Assembly (NCBI GenBank): GCA_011800155.1
Contig: CM022370.1
Span: forward strand, 310,001-374,000
Origin: Flammulina velutipes
Taxonomy: Eukaryota; Basidiomycota; Agaricomycetes; Agaricales; Physalacriaceae
Length of the DNA stretch: 64,000 nucleotides
Direction: 5' to 3'
Shown here: one piece after another, positions 1 to 10,792 of the stretch
Numbering within the stretch: the first letter of the stretch is position 1
How the letters are laid out: each line of letters begins with the position of its first letter
Position numbers and translations under genes: made by a program
The notes under the pieces: generated by a model
The model's database searches: none
What the model was told of the DNA's origin: nothing
Seen by the model: only the letters and a program-made list of their open reading frames with translations

Positions 1-156
1 CCACTCCGCTCACAGGCTCAAGCGCTCATCTTCGACTTTGGCTCGTCCCCCGCCGAAACTTCTCATGACGTTGGATGCGAGACTGTCTTCCAAATACCCA
101 ACATTGTACGCGTCTTCAAAATTCCGAAACGACGAAAAAAACTGACGACATTCTAG
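1..156 (+). CDS. Possible 3'-terminal exon of a gene running in from the left
   Basis: Frame 1 is open from the window edge for 51 codons and ends in TAG at 154-156. The encoded tail has a composition typical of protein (a segment IFDFGSS, then a basic end KIPKRRKKL), but no domain is recognisable and the start lies outside the window. It could equally be a chance open frame; nothing downstream in the next 850 bp continues it. Confidence 0.3.
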   Translation, partial: PLRSQAQALIFDFGSSPAETSHDVGCETVFQIPNIVRVFKIPKRRKKLTTF

Positions 157-1014
157 AGTCGTACCTCTTCCGTCCCCATGATTCAATGGACGCTGTCATC
201 GCTTTGAGGGACTGGTGATTTCGATGGCTTAGCGTTATCCTAGAAACACATGTCCAAGTTTGCGCCATATCAAACGGAGGAACGTCTTCGAACCTTTCAC
301 ATGAATGGTGACCGGATAGGCTATTGATGAAGTGCCTTTCTAGTCACTTGTTTGCGTTTTAGTCCCTCGCCCAGACGAATCGATTGGGAATTGCTCCCGT
401 GTACGCACCGCACCTCGCACTGTAGACGCTCAACGCATGTCGATGTGCCGTAGAAATGGGAACGTTTCTCACAGCGGCCCTTTGATTCCGGTGAGATTCA
501 ACGGGATTGCCCCGTCCGATTGTGCAGTCTAAACTTCTTTCCCCCCCTGTGCGACAACATTCTTCTGGTTTGGTAATTGCGCGCCTCACCGATATATGTC
601 CGTGGGACTCTCCCATGATCATTGAGCTGGTTATGAGATAGTATTGAGCTCTCTCCTTCCAAGTTACCGCCGCCACCTCTCTGACCCAGCAAGAGAGATG
701 TCCCTCCACCTGACCATTCTTGTTCTCTCTGATCCAGGATGAAGAACGGCGAATGCTTCCTCCGGGAACAATTCCCTAGCGCTTGTCAGTGACATTCGAA
801 GGAGGCCGGGCGCCTGGAACTTTACTTCTATGTTACTCTTCCTGGTCCACACAGCCTTTCAGCCTGGTCACAATCGCTCAAGAAAGCGGCGAATGCTGTA
901 CTATAAGCTGCGCCCTACTTTTTTCCCACCCACAATGTCCGCCGGTCCAAGACTTATAATCACCTAACCCTCCATCAATGTCCTTCTCCACTTCCTATCA
1001 ACCTCTCTTCTACC
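157..1014. other. Intergenic stretch, no supported gene
   Basis: Short antisense frames exist, but none has a TATA box, clean splice sites or a recognisable protein. The last 100 bp are pyrimidine-rich with a CT/AC-rich run just before the ATG at 1015, as expected of a fungal 5' leader. Confidence 0.4.
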
Positions 1015-1532
1015 ATGTCTCAAAGCTCTCAGTGCGACGCAGATGGACGGACTGAAAAGCCCCAACAGTTGATGGCGCAGAAAGAAGGCTATGACTCGCC
1101 CAAGGACCTTCAAGTGGTTGCGAGCCCGACTCATCCTTCAGGACTCCTATCTCCACCTGCTCAGGTCGATCCCATCACTGGTAAGTCTTTTTGTCTCGCA
1201 ATTCAAATGAGAGAAGCATAACTTCGCCGTTGATTTCTAGATGAAAACACTCAATCCTCCTTCGTCGGGGCAGGTGTGATGCTTGGTGGGTATATTGACA
1301 TTCGGAGCGCAGCCTTGTCCTGATGCACATCGGACACCTAGGAAATGTTCCGTCTGATCAGCAAAGCGTTTTGGAGTTTGACGTCTTGGAACTAGAAGAG
1401 TTCTTCCGTCAGTCGAATCAACACTGTACGCATGATACTAATGAAGAGTTATGATACTAATAAAGAGCTTTAGCATTCTCCCTAGTAGTAGGGGCACCTC
1501 TGCATTCTTCTGCGGACGCTACAGTTATGTAA
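1015..1532 (+). CDS. Small hypothetical protein, four exons
   Basis: Exons 1015-1180, 1241-1285, 1342-1425 and 1474-1532 join in frame to a 117-residue protein. All three introns have GTRNGT-like donors and TAG acceptors and are 48-60 bp long, the usual size in this window. The protein is hydrophilic and Ser/Gln/Pro-rich at the N-terminus and acidic in the middle (FDVLELEEFF). There is no signal peptide, membrane span or C-terminal CaaX box, so it is not a lipopeptide pheromone precursor. No family is recognised. Consistent splicing is the main support for it being a real gene. Confidence 0.5.
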
Positions 1533-2120
1533 GGCATATGACTCGAACCGATCCCGGTGCGCTGATAGTAGCATCGCCCCTCCAGGAGAGACTCGGACAC
1601 CGATAGCGGCTGCTGTCGTTCGGTGAGTTCTTCTGTGTTGCGTCTGTCTACCAGTATCAACTTCTCCTGGCAGTGTGTTGTTATGTAGAGGGTTGTGGAG
1701 CGCGTGCGCAAGCTTCCTTTGCGTATCTTCCTGTTCATCCATACATATCTCAATCTTGAAGTAACCCATCTCTTTCCTGGGCGTGTGAGTAGGAGTATCT
1801 TCAGAAATATAAATGGATTCCATTATTCTTTTCAAGCAGGATCGAATATTTATTCCACAAAGTATATGGTTCGAAATGTGGCGCTTACGGTCTGACAGGA
1901 GATAATGGATGAGTGACGCCGTAAAATGAATGCAATGAGATTATTACGGTGTTATAGATGGACTCTACTGTAGGACATTATGCGTTGAACGTTGAACATG
2001 GAACTCAATGATTTAAAATGATAGTAAATGAATCCTGTTGAAGACAAGTTGAATCGCGGAGACGTTCGGCCCGGTATTCAACCAACCTGCCATCATGGTC
2101 ATTATAACTGCATTGTAACT
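1533..2120. other. Intergenic stretch
   Basis: No frame here has coding-like composition or splice signals. Antisense frames at about 1480-1830 overlap the end of the preceding gene and look like shadows. Confidence 0.4.
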
Positions 2121-2262
2121 TGCTCGTCTCATTGCCTCTACTTCAAACCGGACTAGTCTGAACATTGTATTTCAGCTCGAGTGGCACCGTTGTTCGTCTC
2201 ATTGACCCTACTTCGAACTGGCCTAATCTGAACATTGTACAACTCGCACACCGTTGCTCGTC
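2121..2262 (+). repeat. Tandem repeat of about 64-70 bp, two and a half copies, upstream of a promoter
   Basis: Units start at 2121 and 2191 and a partial third at 2255. Each begins TGYTCGTCT, continues with a shared ATTG..CTACTTC.AAC motif and ends with CTGAACATTGTA. The first two units differ by scattered substitutions and a 6-bp length difference, so the duplication is not brand new. It lies about 110 bp upstream of the TATA box at 2371 and could be a duplicated regulatory segment. Confidence 0.6.
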
Positions 2263-2370
2263 TTTCTTCGTGGGCAGCTGGAACGTGTCAATCTGTCTCT
2301 TTTCTGGGTGATAAATTGATACAATATGCACAACGAGATTCCGCCATTGTCGACGCGACTTTGTCCTGGG

Positions 2371-2378
2371 TATATAAG
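2371..2378 (+). promoter_or_regulatory. TATA box of the gene at 2415
   Basis: TATATAAG sits 44 bp before the ATG at 2415, matching the spacing of other TATA-bearing genes here (44-45 bp at 9486 and 13227). It supports 2415 rather than the longer upstream open frames as the start. Confidence 0.6.
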
Positions 2379-2414
2379 GTGTCGAAGACGAGCCATGGCT
2401 GTTGCATCGCAATC

Positions 2415-3505
2415 ATGTACTCTTCCAGCTCGCAGGACTCCCAATTCATGGCATCGATTCGTACCACTGGCCCGGGCCATCTCTATTCGAACGGAGGGTA
2501 TGAGAATAGGGCTACGGTTACCGCGACCCAAAGCACGGCGGAGTCTCTTCAACATGAATACTTCAATCAATACCATATGCGGCAGGAGACTGGGTCTACG
2601 GCTCCGTCGCCTCCCGTGGCCAATCCGTGAGTCATTCTGGTATCGCGTTGATTATCTTCAGACGCTGACGTGCTACATGATGGTAGCCTGCCTTCGCGTG
2701 ATGCCCATGCACCGACTTGGGACCACCGCGGCGGGAACGATGGCGTTCATGGTCAGGCGAAAGAGGTCAGTAAAATGTTTACCACTTCAGCTTATCGACA
2801 AAATCTCATGTGCTTTCATATAGCCTTCAAATTCTGTAATACACTTCTCTCTTGCGAGAAAACCATATGCCAATGAGCTGCCCTCTGGATCTCGCACTGC
2901 CCGCAGGGATGATGTCGTCGAGGATGTACAGTCTCCTGCCCAAACCATCCAAGTGATGGGGCCTGGTCCTGTCGCACCGACAGATCACCTCGTTGTCCCT
3001 CAGGCAATTTTCTTTCGTGGTCCGTCGACATATCCACCCATCGAATTCATACCGAGAGGGTTCCGTAAACACGGAAACCAACCCAAGCAGAAATTATCAG
3101 CATCCCACCACAAGGTCAAGCATTCACAGGAAATGGTATTGAGCCGTCTTAGCGGAGTCTCGGAGATCATGCTCAAGATTCAGGTATGTTTTACTCATTG
3201 TCTTCTGTTATAGTTGGGGGCTGAGCGGAATGCAGTGGCCTGGATATCCGCATTTTCCATTCGAGGCTCCGATTACGACGAAAGGAGGGAATATCAATCG
3301 TGGCGAGCTAATCGATCTGGTCTGCGTTGCGGTGATGGAATTTGTGGAGACGATGAAGGCCAACTACGTGATGGTGCACAAAGAAGAGAAACAGTGGATG
3401 ATTGGGCAAGCAGGCTTCAAGATGAATAGCTTCTTTGTTGCTCGGCTGCTTCACCGGGGAGGAAATTATTTCCAACCTGAGATTTGGGTACCCATCCCAC
3501 GTTAG
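2415..3505 (+). CDS. Hypothetical protein, Agaricomycete-type, four exons
   Basis: Exons 2415-2626, 2697-2766, 2824-3183 and 3236-3505 join to 303 residues. The last intron uses the CAG at 3233-3235; the nearer TAG at 3213 would put the final exon out of frame, whereas the chosen join gives a well-formed C-terminal domain (WPGYPHFPFEAP at the start, HRGGNYFQPEIWVPIPR at the end). The first two thirds are Ser/Pro-rich and probably disordered. The last 90 residues look like a compact alpha/beta domain with a predicted helix around ELIDLVCVAVMEFVE. No signal peptide or membrane span. The family is not recognised. Confidence 0.6.
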
Positions 3506-3795
3506 AAGTGATAACGAATCATAGGGCTGTATGTATGTATGCAAATATGTAGTCAAAGGATTTCAATTATGTACTACTACTCTCCATTTTGTACATAGAC
3601 TTTTGGGTTCTCTTCTTGAGCTGCTGGATGGCAACGGAAGCTAACACATTACCACCATACACCTCATATCGACTACGATGTATCAGAGATGATGAAATGA
3701 GTCTAACGTTTGGATGAATTACATTTATCCACAGAGCGTAAAATATGTCGCGAGACAACAAAGCGACACAAAACATCTACAAGACTGGATGATGC

Positions 3796-5909
3796 CTACG
3801 GACATAACTTTTTGAGTTGGTATTCATCGTGCTCCTTCATGATGACTTGCTTCGGTCCAACACCGGGAGCCCAGTCGATTCTCCTGCTCATCGAAATATC
3901 GGCAGGGTATCGTATCCGACGGCATATCACCTTATCGCCGTCTCGAACATCATGGCACGGTCCACACCATTCAAAATCGATCAGTGAGATGCTGTCTGGC
4001 TTCGTAGCGATGACGTTGGGCCTGCGAAGGTCTCCAAAGACCAGATCGTTAGCGTGAAGCAAGTCCACCGCACGAGCGAGTGCCTGGCTTTGTCCCTTCT
4101 TCAATCCGCTAGACACATCACCCTCAACATAGGACATGACGACCACCCACATCCCGACCGTTTCCTCGAACTCGCAATGGTAGAGCGTAGGAGCTAGTCC
4201 GGCTTCGGCCAAAAGGCGATGTCCTGCTTTGCCATAGCGGTGCGTAAATTTCACTACGACGTCACAGTGCTCTTCTTTATCCCCCGACTGGAACGACACG
4301 CGTGCACGAAAGACGGTTGAGTTCATATAGTGACCGAGACGCTGGCCATACGCGAGGTGATGTTCTTTGCCTTCAGAAATGAACGTTGTCCAATGGATAA
4401 AGTGGGTCGCTATTTGATCATTAATCCTGCTCGACTCGAGATGTCGATCGAGCGAATCAGCTCCAACGGTGTAAGGAGAGGGCAGTTTGAGATCGTTATA
4501 CTGAGCTATCAAATCTCCCAGGCAGTTGTCGAGAGAGCGGATCAGTTTCGCAGTTTGTAGGATACCAAACGCGATGTCACTCTCGCGAGGCCTATCAGAG
4601 GAGTAAGAGGTAGGCGGCTGCGGACCGACATAGAGAAGAGCGAGTCGTTCGAAGAAGAATCGATCCGCAAACACTGCACCCCAGATGGAAAGGACATGTC
4701 CTGACAAGCTAATGAGAAAAGCTGGACAACAAGATACTCGTCGGACACTCGAGTACTAGCCGATGGTCAGCACGGTGATGAGGATGATGCGATGCACTCA
4801 CCTGTTCCGAAGAAACAATCTGGATGTACATAGATTGGACCTTGTCTGAGGGGTCGGAACCTCCCTCCCCACCGCCATTCGTCACCTCTCCCAAGGACGG
4901 AAATATGCGATGAGCGTTCGGTCCCACAAGTGGGAAACACCCATCCGGTAAAACAAAACTATTGTTGAGATCTACGTGTATGCTCGTCCAAAGTGGTGCG
5001 CCCTGCACGAAAAAGGTATCTCTGAGAGCGTTAAGCCGGGCATTCTTGTCAGGATACAACCACAGTGATACGTCCACAAAATGAGAAGCTTGAGTCAATT
5101 CTGACTGGCTGAATTCGATATCTTCAGAGGGAATGCCCATTTCTCTGCGAAAACGTGCGAATGCGGGGTTGTAGATGGCGAGCGGTGGCGGAGCGAGTTC
5201 CGGTGGCCTATAGTTGTACGCCGCGTCCGGGCACTCCGGGAGTTGAAAATACAAGAGCTCTGTATTCCGCGCACCAATGGATGGAGAGGGTCTGTGTTGC
5301 GCTGCGCGAGCGATGGCCTCACGGTCTGGAGATTCGTTAACATGTAGTCTGACTACAGCCAATAAAGAACAACTCACCATATACATCTTCTCCGAAGGAA
5401 TCCAAGATAGGACGTGTAGAGGGCGAAGTAGGGAGAGGCCGGATCCCTGGTTGAAAAATGAGTAGTAGGAACCGTGAGGAATCAAGCAGTACTTACGGAG
5501 AGCGACCAAAGCCAGAACCTTCGGCATTGTGTCTTCGATTTCAGCGAGATTTATAGTCTCCCGTTCAGAGTAAGACAATGCATTGTTGTTGAGGGAATTG
5601 TAATCGGGGAAGGCAGTACTGTATAGCTCTCTGCATTCTTTTGCGCTATTCACTGGTGTTGGATGATCAAGCTATGAGAATAAGACGCGTCTCGACACAG
5701 TAGAATCATGCACATACCTGGAAGAAAAACATGCGCTCTGACTCTGATGTTTTTGCACCCAGAACCATACTTCTCAACTTCTTCTCTAACGATTCCACCA
5801 CGAAGTCGGACTGCCACTGGACGGGAATTGAAGCATAATAGTGATAGGGCGACTTGATAGCATTCTCCGTGTCGAGGACCGCGACATACACCAAGTGCGG
5901 GTCGGCCAT
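3796..5909 (-). CDS. Crinkler-like protein with C-terminal kinase-like domain
   Basis: Five exons on the minus strand read from ATG 5909 to the stop at 3796, with introns near 5717-5672, 5488-5440, 5377-5330 and 4801-4755. The first 60 residues (from MADPHLVYVAV, with an FVVESLEKKL helix) look like the ubiquitin-like header of Crinkler/CRN proteins. The middle contains a conserved-looking segment around SIWGAVFADRFFFERLALLY. The C-terminal 150 residues are kinase-like: VVVKFTHRYG (ATP-lysine strand), VVVMSYVEG (hinge), VFGDLRRPNV (catalytic loop Asp-Asn) and LIDFEWCG (DFG-equivalent Asp). This order is known from fungal CR-type proteins, where a header precedes nuclease and kinase modules. 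Whether the middle is a nuclease cannot be told. No signal peptide, so it is likely intracellular. Confidence 0.65.
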
Positions 5910-5999
5910 CGATGTAGTTGAAGATCAAGAATGCGTTCATAAATTGCGATCGGCCCGAACCCGCGTCTCCCACGCCCATCTCACCTTCATCATTACCCA

Positions 6000-6374
6000 T
6001 CAGCTTCGACGACAACTTGTCAAACTATCTGCTCGCTTTATCGAGAGGCCCGGATATGTCGTTGAAAAGGCTAACAGGTCCACCAAGTCTCTCTTATATA
6101 CCGCCGCGGTAGCGCCATTATGACTCATCATGCTAACCAGTACCATATCCGACAGCACATCAACGTTCAATACCAAACCCTCCGATCCTCCCTCGCTGCG
6201 GCTCTCTTGGTCGTAATGGAACGACATCGAGCCCTTTCCTTCCTCTACTATGAGTCTTGGACTCCAAGTGCGCATGATCTCTTTTTCCGGGCCCCAAATA
6301 GCAAGGCGTTCATTACCTATTCTGGATTGATCGGACCCAGGAAAGAAGCATGTTCGAGCGATGACTTCAGCCAT
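6000..6374 (-). CDS. Hypothetical protein, possibly a gene fragment
   Basis: An open frame of 124 codons starts at ATG 6374 (MAEVIARTCFFPGSD) and ends at 6000. Its composition is protein-like, with no splice sites needed. It overlaps the TATA-like element of the downstream minus-strand gene, so it could be a relic. No family is recognised. Confidence 0.35.
   Translation of the reverse strand: MAEVIARTCFFPGSDQSRIGNERLAIWGPEKEIMRTWSPRLIVEEGKGSMSFHYDQESRSEGGSEGLVLNVDVLSDMVLVSMMSHNGATAAVYKRDLVDLLAFSTTYPGLSIKRADSLTSCRRS
6091..6100 (-). promoter_or_regulatory. TATA box for the Crinkler-like kinase gene
   Basis: On the minus strand the sequence reads TATATAAGAG, about 180 bp before the ATG at 5909. 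The long spacing leaves room for a 5' leader or an unrecognised first exon. Confidence 0.45.
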
Positions 6375-6577
6375 GTACTTACTCAGTACTGCGTACAACC
6401 AGTCATGCCTAAGCGAACGCTATGATAGATGGCATATAAAAATATATTCACATAAAGGCATAAAAGCGTAACAGGTAAGTGGCAATAGCAGTGAACGTAA
6501 GTAGAAGAGCGGAGGACATCAGAGCAAGCGATAAGTATAGCAGCGAACAGGATTGGTCAAACAACGCAAGAGACAAA

Positions 6578-8079
6578 TCAAAGATGCTTCGCGTAGTCAC
6601 GCTGAGAAAGAAAGAACTGCCCACAGCACGTACACCACCCCCCAAAGCACCTGTAATGAAAGCTGACAATGTGCTGCCTCATATCCACCCCACTCTCGCC
6701 ACATACCGTCCCGTCTTGCAGCGTATATTCGCAGCTCTTTTTACGGCAGTGCTTAGCACTCGTCAAGTGCTGACGCCCATATTTGGTGTTGAAGAGCTCG
6801 CCGCACCCAGCCCACATGCACGTCTGCATGGTTTTGCTCATGGGGAACAAACTTGGCGTGGGGGTCTGCTCGGATATTGGGAGGGCGAAATCGAGATACC
6901 TGGCTGCGACTTTTTTGGTTCTAGGATAAGGTTAGTGTGTGGATGGGAATGAGTAGAAGTGGATGGACGAACTGTCTGCGGATTCGGCAGTGGGTGTTCG
7001 GGGTAGAATCGAACGGGGGTATCACATGGGATGGGGCGGAATTGGGAAAGACAATTAACGGTAGCCCGCCGGCTGGCATGGGGTCGGGAGGCGGGGCAAA
7101 TGACGTTTGCGACAAGACCGCGGGATCAATTCCCGGAAAAGGGAACGCGACGGGCGCGGGAGGCGGGATAATCGACGACGGCACGATAATTGTGGGGGTG
7201 CTTTCCTGGGGAGTGACAGGCGAATCAAACTGGTTCATGTTTTGGTCGTAGCCGCTGTGGGATCATTGTCAGAGTCGCGCCTATTGAAATAGAAGAAGCA
7301 CTTACTAATGATGGAAATGGCTTTGCTCGTAGTAGATGGGAATGGAATGGTCGTGTTCTGGGACGTCTTCGGCCATCCCTTCGTACGAAGGGGAAGTCTC
7401 GTTGTTCGTCCAATTAGCCGGAAAGGGAGTTTCGTCGCTGAACCCATAATGCTGCTCCATGTTGCCGCTGAAGAAGGGAGCCTGAGGGTTAGCGTCAAAG
7501 AACGTGCCACCGTAGTTCATCTCGACGTCCATGGGGATATCATGATCATACTCGTAGGATCCAGCACCGCTGCCTTCATTGAATTGGACAAGAGGTGCAT
7601 GGAGGTGTAGAGGATTCTCATGGCCGTGGGTATAGCATTCAGCGACTGGCGCTGCCCAGCCGTCCGAAGGGAAACTGTAAGGAATGTCTGGATAACGCTG
7701 CTCTGAGCGTTCGAAGGAAGGAGGATAGTCATTCTCGTTACTACGGGAATCGTCAAGTTAGTTGGACGGGCATGCACGAAATATTTGGGAGCGTACACGA
7801 TGAGTGGTGTATCATCAACACAAACGCACCCCGGTGCAGCTCGACTCGGTGGCGCACAATTAAAGAAGCCACCTGGGCCTGGGAGAATAGGCTTTCCGAG
7901 AGCGCCAGCGATGGAAAATGAAGCATATGATAAAGTATAAGGCGACGGGGAGTGGATCGAGTTCGAGGAATCCAGTTCCTCGGGACGCGTAGCACGGGCT
8001 TCGTCGTTCATACTATAGAACGCGTGTCAGTTCGGTCGACCAATAGGAATGGGGGGAAGACCTACGCAATAGTAGACAT
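6578..8079 (-). CDS. C2H2-type zinc-finger protein, putative transcription factor (copy 1)
   Basis: The model starts with a 14-nt exon at 8079-8066 (MSTI), then exons separated by introns near 8065-8012, 7798-7741, 7304-7258 and 6978-6931, all in frame. The first 250 residues are Pro/Ser/Asn-rich and probably an activation region. The last 85 residues hold a finger block: CMWAGCGELF with paired His about 12 and 20 residues on, a second set around CEYTLQDGTVCGE with QHIVSFH, and the ending GGWCTCCGQFF..DYAKHL, where the chain stops before a second distal His. The same three-part block occurs in the gene at 39993-41304. No signal peptide. Targets unknown. Confidence 0.7.
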
Positions 8080-8162
8080 AGTCAGACTTGAATAAGAGAG
8101 GCAAAATAAAGTAATTCAGTGAAGCGGGCAAGTTATGGGGAAAGGTGGATGAACGGGTGCGC

Positions 8163-8170
8163 ATATATAT
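8163..8170 (-). promoter_or_regulatory. AT-rich TATA-like element before the C2H2 gene
   Basis: ATATATAT, reading as TATA on either strand, lies about 85 bp upstream of the tiny first exon starting at 8079. It supports that start. Confidence 0.4.
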
Positions 8171-9485
8171 TAATTCGATGGTCGAGCGCGCGTGTGCACG
8201 AGCTCATTGTTCAGCTCGACGCAACAATGACACGCGTCCAAAGAAACTGAGGAAACGTGATAACAAATGAAATACAAAGGAAATTCTTATCATTTCTCAC
8301 AATTGATATGATCCTCATTACTCAAACAATCATCGCGTGTGGTGATTCCTTTACCAAGGGAACGTCACACCCCTCAGAAAGAGCTAAGCTGCAGTGTTCA
8401 GTGCGCTGCTCCAGATAAGAAAAAATATACCACCTACATATGACGCCCGAACGTAGCTATAGCCGATAGACGTTAATCTCCGTTTACTTTTTCATCGAGC
8501 CACATGGGAGAGATTTAGCATGACGCGGCCAGTATACTGCGCACGAAGCAAGTTCAAGTTGTGAGCATGTGTCAGTTTTTTTCGACGTACAAGCCCATCA
8601 CTAGCAAACCTGTCGCGATACGGCGCCTAATTCCAAACATATCAAGTGCACATTGGGGGCTCCATCGGGCCGCCATGCTCGAGACGAGTCGGGCGGGTTA
8701 GAAGTCGATCAATCCGGTCAACTGGAGATCGCCCTAGACGGCGGGTGAAGCTTTGAAGGCCCATTGGGTATTTGGACCATTCCTCGGGCCCTCGAATCAC
8801 TTACCAAGGGGCCCGGGATAAAATCTCTGCACCATGGCTCAAGGATACAGCTGTTCGGCATCGGCGGGAGATTCCTTTCCTGTTGACTATAGGGCTTGGC
8901 TGGGTCCAGGGCGTAGTTGAATGTTCTTCTAGTCGTCGTAGACGTGAGTTGGAAAGGTATGTCTCTCTTAGAGTCTCACTTTGGTTCCACTGGTCGCAGA
9001 AAAGATCATCGAAGTGACACGTTTCATGTTGATCGCAACAAAAATGTGACGTATGACGTGACGTATAATGATCGGACCCAAAATTGGTAATGAACGCCTA
9101 GATTACACGGTTGCTTCGTACCGTTGACACCTGTTAATACTAGGACCGAAGCAAAAAGGGAGTGTTTATTGAGATGAAAAGTGGAAGAGACAGACATGAA
9201 AAGAACGTGCAACCCACGTACCACTGCCAGTGCCATATATTTCAAAATACCACTGCAACCTGGTGACAATGAAGAGGGAAATAAGTTTGTCATCAGTGCT
9301 CGATCACAGATCTCGAGCCGGTATACGGCGGGGGAAAACGAGGGCGTATGTCAGCGCCACATACACCTCTGAACTACCGGAGGGTTTAGCCTTCAAAGTT
9401 TATGAGGCCTTGAGTCTGGAAGTCCGTCACTATTTTCAATTTTTCTTGCGAATGGGCGCCGTGGCCCGCGGTGAGTCGTTTGTAG
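8171..9485. other. Intergenic stretch of 1.3 kb, no supported gene
   Basis: Only short frames without splice support are present on either strand. The region holds GC-rich patches (8640-8830) and a TGACGT-rich stretch at 9040-9065. It separates a minus-strand gene from a plus-strand gene and so probably contains two promoters. Confidence 0.4.
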
Positions 9486-9493
9486 TATAAATA
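9486..9493 (+). promoter_or_regulatory. TATA box of the CBM1 gene
   Basis: TATAAATA lies 45 bp before the ATG at 9531. Confidence 0.65.
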
Positions 9494-9530
9494 TATCGAG
9501 GCTTCCTGCCGTTTCATACTACATTGAACT

Positions 9531-9970
9531 ATGAACTGGAAAGCTACTATTATTCTATGCAGCGCATCGCTAGCCTTCTCCTTACCCAGCCGCACCAACC
9601 TTACCAATGCCGAAAGGTTTCGGATGGGCTTAGGTCCCAACCCTCCCCGTGCGCTCTACAATACAAAAGGTAGGTTACTATCACACCCCATGATGGCGCA
9701 GTGCACTAATAGCCTTCGATAGAACCACATGTCGCTAGGAATTCTCCAGTACCTACAGGGACCGTTGAGCACTATTACCAATGCGGTGGCTTGATGTATG
9801 TTGGCATCTATTTTCACTCCAACTTTCGCCTAACTCTTCCAAAGGTACACCGGGGCGACAGACTGTAAATCGCCATATAGCTGCGTTGTAATGAATCCTT
9901 TCGTAGGTTCCTGTTTTGGCTTGTCGCGAGCAAGAGCTGATTACCCCTCTAGTACTCTCAATGTGTCTGA
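9531..9970 (+). CDS. Small secreted protein ending in a CBM1-like carbohydrate-binding module
   Basis: Exons 9531-9669, 9723-9795, 9845-9902 and 9953-9970 join to 95 residues. Residues 1-18 form a signal peptide (MNWKATIILCSASLAFS). A short linker with MGLGPNPPRALYN follows, a motif I associate with small secreted Agaricomycete proteins. The last 33 residues match a fungal CBM1: YYQCGGLMYTG, then SPYSC and FYSQC, with the four cysteines and aromatic residues in place. CBM1 modules bind cellulose or chitin and are normally attached to a catalytic domain; here there is none. A role in wall or substrate binding is an inference. The intron that splits the CBM1 codes for nothing if retained. Confidence 0.75.
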
Positions 9971-10175
9971 GTTGAATAAGGCCTACCAAAAGTAACTACT
10001 AATAGATTATAATTCGAGCTACATCTACATACATATATCTTAATAGAACACGGAGAGGTGTTCCGCCCAGTAATCGACTCATGCGTTGGCTTCCTTTGGA
10101 TGTATTACTAGACTACGAGCTCCAATCCCTGTGCCTTAATCGGATCCCAACTGTTTGAGAATTTCCTTCGCAGTC

Positions 10176-10258
10176 GCCGGCGTGGCGTAATGGTAGCGCA
10201 TCGCTTTCCTATGTTTCAGAGCAGGCGGGGGTTGTGGGTTCGATCCCCATCATCGGTA
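10176..10258 (+). tRNA. tRNA-Arg(CCT) with an intron of about 11 nt
   Basis: A cloverleaf can be drawn: acceptor GCCGGCG with CATCGGT, D-arm GCGT-AATGGTA-GCGC, anticodon stem TCGCT with GGCGG, T-arm GTGGG-TTCGATC-CCCAT and discriminator A. The loop TTCCTA places CCT as anticodon, with an intron (about TGTTTCAGAGC) one base after it. The acceptor stem has two G-U pairs and a C-A mismatch, so the gene may be slightly degenerate. Confidence 0.6.
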
Positions 10259-10387
10259 CTTGGATTGCTATCGAGGTGCACATTTTTGTTTTCCTTCGTC
10301 TGCTTTATAACGATTTGGATTGAAGACATCTCGGACGTCAGTCGCATACAAAATATACAATGCAATAAATATGGTAGAAATTTACGG

Positions 10388-10792
10388 TTACAAATGCAAA
10401 AATACTGCCAGAGCTTGCCTATACTCCGAGAACATTTCCAAGTCCTCTGTAGGCGCATGTCCCCCATTCTCCACTAGACAGTGGCAACGGCACTGCTTCG
10501 CGTACTCGAACATCCTCTTGTCATCCTCCTCGTTCCTAACAGACTTCTTTGTTGCCATTTGTTCCCATTTCACAATATCCAGTGGTATGAACCACGGATG
10601 CGCCCTTACTTCGGGCTCCTGTGTCCTGCTCATCGGACTCAGAGACATTGAACCAAAAAGAAACGGCTCCGTAGCATCTCCCAGGCTATAGATTTGCCAC
10701 GGAGGTCCCTGTAGTCCAACTTTGCAATTCCCCTCTTCCTCATATCGAAACAGTACCACTTTCCAATCCTGCACAGGCAGAGCTCCCGTCAA
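10388..10792 (-). CDS. Hypothetical protein or gene fragment
   Basis: A minus-strand frame open for about 134 codons ends at 10388. It contains WKVVLFRYEEEGNCKVGLQG and a charged C-terminus. It has no ATG near its 5' end; the first in-frame Met is about 48 codons in (MSLSPMSRTQEPE). A CAG acceptor precedes the open part, so upstream exons may exist between 10800 and 11470, but I could not chain them. No family recognised. Confidence 0.3.
   Translation of the reverse strand: MTGALPVQDWKVVLFRYEEEGNCKVGLQGPPWQIYSLGDATEPFLFGSMSLSPMSRTQEPEVRAHPWFIPLDIVKWEQMATKKSVRNEEDDKRMFEYAKQCRCHCLVENGGHAPTEDLEMFSEYRQALAVFLHL

Noticed and set aside
1015..1532. Mating pheromone precursor (short gene, small protein)
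   Set aside because: The protein lacks a C-terminal CaaX motif and no pheromone receptor gene is present in the window.
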